From NCBI GenBank assembly GCA_031266695.1, contig JAISAK010000331.1:1-13493 (forward strand): 13,493 bases of DNA. Reading direction: 5' to 3'. Source of the DNA: Treponema sp. (GTDB taxonomy: Bacteria; Spirochaetota; Spirochaetia; Treponematales; Breznakiellaceae). Positions 8,142 through 13,493 of the stretch are shown piece by piece (the first letter of the stretch is position 1; each line of letters opens with the position of its first letter). The notes below the pieces were generated by a model that did not search any database, had not been told where the DNA came from, and saw only the letters and a program-made list of their open reading frames with translations. The translations under genes and the position numbers were made by a program.

Positions 8142-9482
8142 ATGAAAACGCTGCGGGTTTTTTTATCACGGGGATTTCCTGCGGAACCCGGGCCGTCCCT
8201 TCCGGCCGGGGGAGGGGAAAATCTTCGTTCCGTATCATGGACCCTTTACCGCTATATTTTAAGCGAAAGTTTTTTTTCCTTTTTTATTTCTTTCCTCTTT
8301 TTCTTTTTTATTTTTTTTGTAAACCAGCTCCTTCTTATGGCCCAGGAAATACTTACCAAGCACGTACCCTTCAGCCAGGTTGCGCTTCTGGTTCTTTTTT
8401 CGCTTCCTTCGGTTGTCGCTATGGCGGCTCCCTTTGCTTCGCTCGTGGGAACCCTTATGACCGTAGGGCGCCTGACAAGCGATAATGAAATACTGGTTAT
8501 GCTGTCTTCCGGCCTTTCCTATAAAAATGTTTTTGCCCCCTCCATTACCGTGGGCGTGGTTATTTCCATGCTTTCCTTTTTCGCCAATGACGTACTCCTT
8601 CCGGCGGGGACCGTGCAGTTTTCAAGGCTTTACCGCCAAATTCTTTTTTCCACCCCGGCGCTGGAGCTTGAAGCCAATTCGGTAAAACGTTTTAAAGATA
8701 CGGTTATCGTTACGGGGAATGTAAGCGGCGGCGCCATCGACAATGTGCTTATCCTGGACCGGACAAGCGACGGTGAGCGCAGGATTATCATGGCGAATAA
8801 CGCGGAGCTTAAAGACGCGGGAAAAAACGGTTTAAGCCTGGATCTGAACCGCGCTTTCATACAATCCTCAAAGGAAATTGCCCGCGAAGACTACGATTAC
8901 GCGTCGGCGGGTTTCCTGCGTTATTGGGTGCCCCAGGAGGATCTTATTCAGGCCATGTCTTCCATAAGCCCCCGGGAAATGAGTTCCACCGACGTGCGCC
9001 GGGGAATACGGCAAAAAACCATCGACCGGAATGTCCGCATGGAGGAGCGGCGGAGCAGGATCATGTCCCAGGCCTCCGTTCTGGAAGAAAGCCTTCGGGC
9101 GGGGCCCGCCGGGGAATCCTGGAACAGAAGGACAAATTTGTTATCCGCGTATCAGAGAGAGACGACGGCCCTGGAAGGGATAAAAAGGGAACACAGCCTG
9201 CTTATTTACCGCCTTGAATATTACAAAAAGTTTTCCATCCCCCTCGGGGCTTTTTCCTTTGTTTTCCTCGCGGTCTCTCTGGGCCTTACGGCAAAAAAAA
9301 GCGGGCAGACCGTCGGATTTATCTTCGGCCTCATTATTTCGGTATTGTATTGGGCACTGCTTCTCGGCGGACAAACTATGGGGATGCGCCTGGGCTATTC
9401 GCCCTTCTGGTCAATGTGGACGCCCAATATTCTGGCAATCGGCGCGGGCCTCATCCTTGCCGTTGTAAAGACCCGCAAATGA
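8142..9482 (+). CDS. lptF: LptF/LptG-family permease (YjgP/YjgQ), LptF-like, with coiled-coil insertion
   Basis: Inner-membrane permease subunit of the Lpt type, which with LptB extracts lipopolysaccharide or similar glycolipid and passes it to the periplasmic bridge. The protein has 446 residues, longer than E. coli LptF (about 366). Six predicted membrane helices: about 42-66 (extremely Phe-rich), 80-106, 131-155, 364-384, 391-412 and 425-443. A periplasmic beta-rich domain lies between helices 3 and 4, as the family requires. Residues ~285-352 form a charged, heptad-like helical insertion before helix 4. The F-S-I-P-L-G-A segment at 364-370 is the typical family entry into helix 4. The first ~32 residues are a Pro/Gly-rich extension not usual in the family, but no in-frame ATG, GTG or TTG lies nearer to helix 1. 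It is immediately followed by a second permease of the same family in an ATGA overlap. LptF against LptG assignment is by order only. Confidence 0.82.
   Translation: MKTLRVFLSRGFPAEPGPSLPAGGGENLRSVSWTLYRYILSESFFSFFISFLFFFFIFFVNQLLLMAQEILTKHVPFSQVALLVLFSLPSVVAMAAPFASLVGTLMTVGRLTSDNEILVMLSSGLSYKNVFAPSITVGVVISMLSFFANDVLLPAGTVQFSRLYRQILFSTPALELEANSVKRFKDTVIVTGNVSGGAIDNVLILDRTSDGERRIIMANNAELKDAGKNGLSLDLNRAFIQSSKEIAREDYDYASAGFLRYWVPQEDLIQAMSSISPREMSSTDVRRGIRQKTIDRNVRMEERRSRIMSQASVLEESLRAGPAGESWNRRTNLLSAYQRETTALEGIKREHSLLIYRLEYYKKFSIPLGAFSFVFLAVSLGLTAKKSGQTVGFIFGLIISVLYWALLLGGQTMGMRLGYSPFWSMWTPNILAIGAGLILAVVKTRK
8270..8318 (+). repeat. Poly-T tracts in the first membrane helix of the lptF-like gene
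   Basis: Two runs of eight T (8270-8277 and 8311-8318) and two of six T (8280-8285, 8304-8309) lie within 50 bases, with a further seven-T run at 8158-8164 in the N-terminal extension. They encode a Phe-dominated helix. Such runs are prone to replication or transcriptional slippage. Confidence 0.7.
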
Positions 9483-10546
9483 TACTGGATCGCTACCTTG
9501 CCAAACAATTTTTCCCCATTTTTACGTTTGCGGCGGCCCTGTTTGTGCTGCTCCTTTCCCTTATGGATCTTTTTATCAACCTTGTGCGCTACCTTAATTA
9601 CGAAGTTCCCTTTCTTCAAATCATGCGGATTAGTTTGTTTTACCTTCCCAAAAGTTTTTCCTATGCCATGCCCATCTCGCTTCTTTTCGCGGCGGCCTAT
9701 ACGCTGGGGGATCTTTACGCAAGGAACGAGCTTACCTCGATTTTTTCTTCCGGAATTCCCTTTTGGCGTTTCAGCATGTCCCTTGTCTTTATTGGCTTAA
9801 TGGCTTCGGTTTTCTCGTTTTTCTTTGACGATCTTGTGGTTATCCCGACTCTGCGCGTTAAAAATGAACTTTCCCGGCGTTTTCTTCACCAGCAGACAAC
9901 GGAGAATAATTCGGATGTTGTCATCAAGGCAAGAAACAGCCAGCTTATCTATTCGGTGGATTACTACGATCACGCCGCCCGGGTGCTTAACGGCGTGGGT
10001 ATCGTCGAACTGGACCCCGGGGGCGAATTTATTTCCCTGATACGCGCTCCAAGGGCAAGCTGGAACGGCGAATACTGGGTATTGCAGAATCCCGTGATCT
10101 ACCAATGGGAAAACGGAATGCTCAGAACAAGGCCTCTTCCGGCCGGCAACAGCATGTACCGGGAACATCCCGATACTTTCAGAAGAAGCGCGGTAAAGGC
10201 CGAGGAACTTCCCGCGCGGGACGCGGGACTCCTCGTAAAGGATCTTAAAGCCGCGGGGCTTCCTTTTGTCGAAGCCCTAGCCGATTATTATCACCGCTTT
10301 TCCTTTGCCACCGCGTCTTTGGTGGTGATGATTCTTTCGATTTCCATGGGGAGCAGATTTAGAAAAAACATCCTCCTTATGAGCCTCCTCGCGAGCCTTG
10401 TGGCGGCGGTTGTTTTTTACGTTATGGAAATGATCAGCATGATGATGGCCAGGCTCGGTTACATACCTCCTATAGTGGGCGCGTGGTTTCCCATTTTTAT
10501 CTTCATCGGCATCGGGATTCTTCTCCTGCGGAGTACAAAAACCTGA
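9479..10546 (+). CDS. lptG: LptF/LptG-family permease (YjgP/YjgQ), LptG-like
   Basis: Second Lpt-type permease; LptF and LptG form a heterodimer with two LptB ATPases. From the ATG at 9479 the protein has 355 residues, normal for the family. It opens with M-I-L-D-R-Y-L-A-K-Q-F-F, the characteristic start of these proteins (basic/aromatic helix entering the membrane). Helices are at about 11-36, 50-77, 97-124, then a periplasmic domain at ~125-265, and helices at about 272-290, 297-322 and 332-351. Within the periplasmic domain Y-W-V-L-Q-N-P (199-205) resembles the family's W-x-L segment. The frame extends upstream to 9350, but that part overlaps the upstream gene and lacks any family similarity, so I chose 9479, which overlaps the previous stop as ATGA. 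No lptB, lptA or lptC lies in the window. The substrate in a spirochaete is uncertain. Confidence 0.85.
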   Translation: MILDRYLAKQFFPIFTFAAALFVLLLSLMDLFINLVRYLNYEVPFLQIMRISLFYLPKSFSYAMPISLLFAAAYTLGDLYARNELTSIFSSGIPFWRFSMSLVFIGLMASVFSFFFDDLVVIPTLRVKNELSRRFLHQQTTENNSDVVIKARNSQLIYSVDYYDHAARVLNGVGIVELDPGGEFISLIRAPRASWNGEYWVLQNPVIYQWENGMLRTRPLPAGNSMYREHPDTFRRSAVKAEELPARDAGLLVKDLKAAGLPFVEALADYYHRFSFATASLVVMILSISMGSRFRKNILLMSLLASLVAAVVFYVMEMISMMMARLGYIPPIVGAWFPIFIFIGIGILLLRSTKT

Positions 10547-11700
10547 TGGACGCTTCCTTTTTCGCGGTCTCCGGCCGCGATACATCCAGCCGCGCCCGGA
10601 CAGGGATCTTAAGCCTGCCCCACGGAACCGTAAAGACCCCGGTGTTTATGCCGGTCGGAACCAACGGCGCCGTCAAGGCCCTTACGGTCGGGGATCTTGA
10701 GGAAATCGGCTTTGAGATCATCCTTTCAAACACCTACCACCTGTACCTCAGGCCGGGGACGGAAGTGCTTGGAGCGGCCGGCGGTCTCCACAAATTTATG
10801 AACTGGAACAGGAATATCCTTACCGATTCCGGGGGCTTTCAGGTTTTTTCCCTTTCGGCGCTGCGGAAAATAAGTCCCGAGGGCGCGCGGTTTCAGTCCC
10901 ACATTGACGGCTCCCGCCATTTTCTTACACCCGAATCGGTTGTCGATATTCAGACCCTCATCGGAAGCGACATACAGATGCAGCTTGATTTCTGCACCCC
11001 CTGGCAAAGCTCCAGGCGGGACGCGGAAAAAGCTTTGACGATAACCGGCGAATGGCTTTACCGCGCGAAACGGCGCTGGGAGGAAAAGCGGGGAAACGGT
11101 CCGGGGCCCGCGGGGGCCCGCGGGGGCAGCCTTTTCAGCATAGTCCAGGGGAATTTCTACCGGGATCTCCGGGAACAAAGCGTAGAGGCCTGTATCAAGG
11201 CCGATACGCCGGGCCTGGCCATAGGCGGACTTTCCGTAGGGGAACCGCCGGAGGTTTTTTCCGAATTCTTGAGTTTTACCGCCTCGCTTCTGCCCGACGA
11301 AAAACCCCGCTATGTTATGGGCATAGGAACCCCCGAATATATCCTTGACGCTATTGGGCAGGGTATAGATATGTTCGACTGCGTACTCCCCACCAGGGAA
11401 GGCAGAAACGGCAGGGTCTACACAAGGCGGGGACCCTTTGCCCTGAAAAAGAACGAAAACCGCCTTGATTTTCTGCCGATAGATGAGGAGTGCGGATGCA
11501 GGGTCTGCCGCGGATACAGCAGGGCCTACCTCCGCCATCTTTTCAAAACCCGGGAGATTCTTTGTTCCATGCTTGCAAGTTACCATAATTTGTATTTTTT
11601 GAACGATCTTGTTAAAACGGCCCGTAAAGCCATCGACGAGAATCGTTACGAATCGTTTAAAAAAGAATTCCTTTCCCGCTATAATGAAGGCGCTCCATGA
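10546..11700 (+). CDS. tgt: tRNA-guanine transglycosylase (queuine/preQ1 insertion)
   Basis: Exchanges G34 in tRNAs with GUN anticodons (Tyr, His, Asn, Asp) for a queuosine precursor. The protein has 384 residues, usual length. Key elements: D-S-G-G-F-Q at 94-99 (general acid/base Asp), M-Q-L-D-F-C-T-P near 145-152 (substrate pocket Asp; the residue after D is F where many bacterial enzymes have E), G-G-L-S-V-G-E in the 220s, and D-C-V-L-P-T-R with nucleophile D278. The zinc site is C316, C318, C321 and H347, spaced as in characterised enzymes. The start at 10546 overlaps the lptG stop (TGATG); a GGAG lies 12 bases upstream. The upstream in-frame ATG at 10483 falls inside lptG and is rejected. 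A Gly/Pro/Ala-rich surface loop is encoded by a 10-bp tandem repeat (11103-11126). Confidence 0.97.
   Translation: MDASFFAVSGRDTSSRARTGILSLPHGTVKTPVFMPVGTNGAVKALTVGDLEEIGFEIILSNTYHLYLRPGTEVLGAAGGLHKFMNWNRNILTDSGGFQVFSLSALRKISPEGARFQSHIDGSRHFLTPESVVDIQTLIGSDIQMQLDFCTPWQSSRRDAEKALTITGEWLYRAKRRWEEKRGNGPGPAGARGGSLFSIVQGNFYRDLREQSVEACIKADTPGLAIGGLSVGEPPEVFSEFLSFTASLLPDEKPRYVMGIGTPEYILDAIGQGIDMFDCVLPTREGRNGRVYTRRGPFALKKNENRLDFLPIDEECGCRVCRGYSRAYLRHLFKTREILCSMLASYHNLYFLNDLVKTARKAIDENRYESFKKEFLSRYNEGAP
11103..11126 (+). repeat. 10-bp tandem GC repeat inside tgt
   Basis: The unit GGGGCCCGCG is repeated 2.4 times without error. Because 10 is not a multiple of 3, gain or loss of one copy would shift the tgt reading frame. 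It encodes a loop (G-P-A-G-A-R-G-G) just before S-L-F-S-I-V-Q-G. Confidence 0.85.
11686..11690 (+). promoter_or_regulatory. Ribosome binding site of the HEAT-repeat gene
   Basis: GAAGG six bases before the ATG at 11697, inside the last codons of tgt. Confidence 0.6.
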
Positions 11701-13226
11701 AACATATCTTTTTTTTAGTATTCCCGATAAGCTTTTTTTTCGCCGCGCCCTTTGGCGCCCTCCTTCCCGCCCAGGAAAGCAATGCCGCGGAAATCCCGGA
11801 GGAGGAAGGCTTGCACGGCCCCGAAGCCGCCGCGCCGGACGAAGCCGCTACAGCGGACGAAGCCGGCGTCCGGGCCGAAAACGCCGCCGGGACAAAAAAG
11901 GATCCCCCTGCGGATACCCTTGAAGCCTCCAGGCTCGCGACAATACATTACGGTACCGAAACGGAAATAGCCGGCCTTATTCAGGCCTTAAGAAACGAAG
12001 GCTCCGATTATCTTGACGACGAGCTTGCGGCCCTTTCGGAAAATACAAGGAATCCGAATATCCTTTCGGGATTATTTAGTTTTTTTGGGGATCGTGAAAA
12101 AAGCGGCCTTGAGGATCGGGCAATTCGCGCCATAGAAGAGCGGGACGAAGAAACCACCGGAACGGTTCTTTCCGCGGCGGAGTACATTGGAAAAGTAAAA
12201 GCCGCCCGGGCGGTTCCTGTTTTAAGGGAACTGCTGGATTCCAGGGAACAGCGTTTTATGAATACCGCTTTCCGCGCCCTGGGACGCGCGGGCGGCGCCG
12301 AAGGGAACAATGAAACCGCCGATTATCTTATTGATTATTACACAAACGGCGATCCCGGAGAGGAAAACCGCCGGGAAATAATCACCGCCCTCGGAGCGGT
12401 CGGTTCCAAAAACGGCGTTGCCTTTCTTTCGGAAATTGCCGAAAGCGACGAGGAGAGACTGGCGCTCCGCATCGCGGCGCTCGATTCGCTTTCCAAAATC
12501 GGCGACGCGGAGGGGCTGAAGGCTATCCTCGTTTCAATCGGCGCGGGGGATCCCAACGTGCGTTCCGGCGCTGTCGCCGCGCTGGGGCCTTTTTCGGGTG
12601 AAGAGGTGGACAAAGCAATCCTTGAAGCCTTTCGCGATTCTTATTACCGTACCCGTCTTGCGGCGGCCCAGGCCGCGAGGCAGCGCAGGCTGGAAGCGGC
12701 AATTCCCTACCTTAAATTCCGCGCCGAACGCGACGATATTCCCCAGGTAAAGGACGAAGCAATCCGCGCCCTCGGCGCCATCGGGAACGAAGAATCGGAC
12801 GGCATTGTCGAAAGCCTTTTTAACGAAAAGAAAAATTCCGACAGAGTCCGCCTTGTGGCGGCGGAAATGCTTATGAAAAATAATCCGGCAAAATACCTGG
12901 ACAGGCTGATCCTCGAGCTTGACGAGGCAAAGAGAAAAAATCAGACCGCCCTCTACAACGGTTTTCTTAAAAGCATCGGTGAAGCAAAAACCGAAAGCCT
13001 TGAGTCGATTGCCCGCCGCTTTCTCAAAGACGGCGGGGTTTTGGAAAAATCCTACGGTCTTGACATGGCCGCCAATAACGGGTTCGTCTCCCTTGCCGGT
13101 GAAATAAGGGCGGTTGCCGGAGAAAGAAGCGAAAGCCTTGCGCGCAAAGCCCGACGCACTCTGGAAAAACTGGGAATTGCGGAGACGGAAGAAGAAGACA
13201 ATGAGCAGGGAACAGGTAACAAGTAG
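11697..13226 (+). CDS. Exported HEAT-repeat protein of unknown function
   Basis: The protein has 509 residues. Residues 1 to about 26 look like a Sec signal peptide: M-K-H, a hydrophobic Phe-rich core (5-19), then A-L-L-P-A-Q. There is no cysteine lipobox, so it is probably periplasmic and soluble rather than a lipoprotein. Residues ~27-72 are an acidic Ala/Glu/Pro linker. From ~77 to ~495 the chain is helical with HEAT-like repeats. The clearest units carry A-L-G-A-V-G or A-L-G-A-I-G after a helix, followed by a second helix and an acidic turn (near 230-245, 265-275, 290-305, 355-365). HEAT solenoids usually serve as protein-binding scaffolds; no catalytic motif is visible. The gene overlaps the tgt stop as ATGA. 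Its final codons (N-E-Q-G-T-G-N-K) and its TAG lie inside a degenerate 7-bp repeat tract, so the natural C-terminus may have been replaced. I do not recognise a specific function. Confidence 0.88.
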   Translation: MKHIFFLVFPISFFFAAPFGALLPAQESNAAEIPEEEGLHGPEAAAPDEAATADEAGVRAENAAGTKKDPPADTLEASRLATIHYGTETEIAGLIQALRNEGSDYLDDELAALSENTRNPNILSGLFSFFGDREKSGLEDRAIRAIEERDEETTGTVLSAAEYIGKVKAARAVPVLRELLDSREQRFMNTAFRALGRAGGAEGNNETADYLIDYYTNGDPGEENRREIITALGAVGSKNGVAFLSEIAESDEERLALRIAALDSLSKIGDAEGLKAILVSIGAGDPNVRSGAVAALGPFSGEEVDKAILEAFRDSYYRTRLAAAQAARQRRLEAAIPYLKFRAERDDIPQVKDEAIRALGAIGNEESDGIVESLFNEKKNSDRVRLVAAEMLMKNNPAKYLDRLILELDEAKRKNQTALYNGFLKSIGEAKTESLESIARRFLKDGGVLEKSYGLDMAANNGFVSLAGEIRAVAGERSESLARKARRTLEKLGIAETEEEDNEQGTGNK

Positions 13227-13251
13227 CAATGAGCAAAGGAACAGGGCAACA
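13194..13251 (+). repeat. Degenerate heptamer repeat tract, forward orientation
   Basis: Eight consecutive units of about 7 bp ending in A-C-A or G-C-A, consensus roughly NNNRRCA. Examples are ATGAGCA (13201-13207), GGGAACA (13208-13214), GGTAACA (13215-13221) and again ATGAGCA (13229-13235). The last two units are 8 bp. The first five units overlap the end of the HEAT gene and contain its stop codon (13224-13226). A single unit in the opposite sense (ATTTGCT, 13254-13260) follows at once. Confidence 0.85.
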
Positions 13252-13313
13252 TCATTTGCTTTTTCATCAGAGATAAATCAGCAAAAATGAAGAATTTTAC
13301 CACGAACGGCACT

Positions 13314-13355
13314 ATTTGCTAACTGCTCACTGTTCCTTGTTATCTGCTCTTTGCC
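13314..13355 (-). repeat. Degenerate heptamer repeat tract, inverted orientation
   Basis: Six consecutive 7-bp units that on the + strand read NNYTGYY, the reverse complement of the forward tract: ATTTGCT (13314-13320), AACTGCT, CACTGTT, CCTTGTT, ATCTGCT (13342-13348) and CTTTGCC (13349-13355). In the heptamer register, 13203-13235 matches the reverse complement of 13317-13349 at 24 of 33 positions, so the two tracts form an imperfect inverted repeat around an 81-bp centre. It begins 4 bp beyond the stop codon of the - strand gene. Confidence 0.85.
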
Positions 13356-13359
13356 GCCG

Positions 13360-13493
13360 CTAGCCCGGCACTTTAACCGACTGCATCAGGCGGTTAAGGG
13401 CCTGTAAAGGATCCTCGTAACGCTCCATTCTGAACCGGAGTTCATAGCCCTTGTCGGAAACAATCCGTATCATCTTCCCGATACAGTCGGGAA
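13360..13493 (-). CDS. C-terminal end of a convergent gene, product unknown (partial)
   Basis: Reading the - strand from the right edge, 43 codons run open to a TAG at 13360-13362 (frame begins at 13491). The peptide contains I-G-K-M-I-R-I-V-S-D-K-G-Y-E-L-R-F-R-M-E and ends R-L-M-Q-S-V-K-V-P-G. The mix of charged and aliphatic residues and the codon choice look like ordinary coding sequence of this genome. An internal ATG could open a 37-codon ORF, but a 3' fragment of a larger gene is more likely. I do not recognise the family. It converges on the HEAT gene with 133 bp between the two stops. Confidence 0.5.
   Translation of the reverse strand, partial: PDCIGKMIRIVSDKGYELRFRMERYEDPLQALNRLMQSVKVPG

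Noticed and set aside
7976..8485. 169-codon frame spanning the dut end and the lptF start
   Set aside because: Out-of-frame reading of dut and of the poly-T region; its Phe-rich stretch simply reflects T-runs read in another frame.
9350..9478. Upstream extension of the lptG-like gene
   Set aside because: Lies inside the upstream permease gene; family proteins start at the M-I-L-D-R-Y type motif, found at the ATGA overlap.
10483..10545. Upstream extension of tgt
   Set aside because: Lies inside lptG; the start at 10546 overlaps the lptG stop and gives the normal Tgt length.
13194..13355. CRISPR array
   Set aside because: Units are only 7 bp, contiguous and degenerate, with no repeat-spacer alternation and no cas genes.

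Overview
The window is GC-rich, almost fully coding, and reads as a housekeeping region of a spirochaete related to Treponema. From memory, the gene order matches the corresponding cluster in Treponema genomes: nusA, infB, rbfA, truB, ribF, rpsO, pnp, dut, two LptF/LptG-type permeases, tgt, then a HEAT-repeat protein. I could not check this by search. The high GC would fit an environmental or gut-associated treponeme better than a low-GC host-restricted one.

Layout. Eleven complete genes and the 3' end of a twelfth (nusA) lie head to tail on the + strand from base 2 to 13226. Positions 2-388 are the end of nusA. Positions 471-5492 hold translation and ribosome-assembly genes (infB, rbfA, truB, rpsO), with ribF between truB and rpsO. 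Positions 5492-8121 hold RNA turnover (pnp) and dUTP removal (dut). Positions 8142-10546 hold two six-helix envelope permeases (lptF-like, lptG-like). Positions 10546-11700 are tgt (tRNA queuosine). Positions 11697-13226 are an exported HEAT-repeat protein. Stop and start codons overlap at seven junctions: rbfA/truB, truB/ribF, ribF/rpsO, rpsO/pnp, lptF/lptG, lptG/tgt and tgt/HEAT. The other gaps are at most 20 bp, apart from 82 bp between nusA and infB. I see no convincing internal terminator, so this looks like one long operon or a few read-through units with translational coupling.

The + operon meets a convergent gene on the - strand, of which only the last 43 codons (13360-13491) are present. 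Between and partly inside the two gene ends lie two oppositely oriented tracts of degenerate 7-bp repeats. On the + strand the repeats supply the last codons and the stop codon of the HEAT gene. This is the most unusual non-coding structure in the window.

Other points of interest are a RibF whose riboflavin-kinase half looks degenerate, with a 33-bp duplication at the domain junction; a NusA tail carrying an acidic linker and a four-cysteine zinc ribbon; a long Gly/Arg/Pro-rich IF2 N-terminus; a coiled-coil insertion in the LptF-like permease; and several small in-gene tandem repeats. I see no phage, transposase, CRISPR, tRNA, rRNA or defence system.
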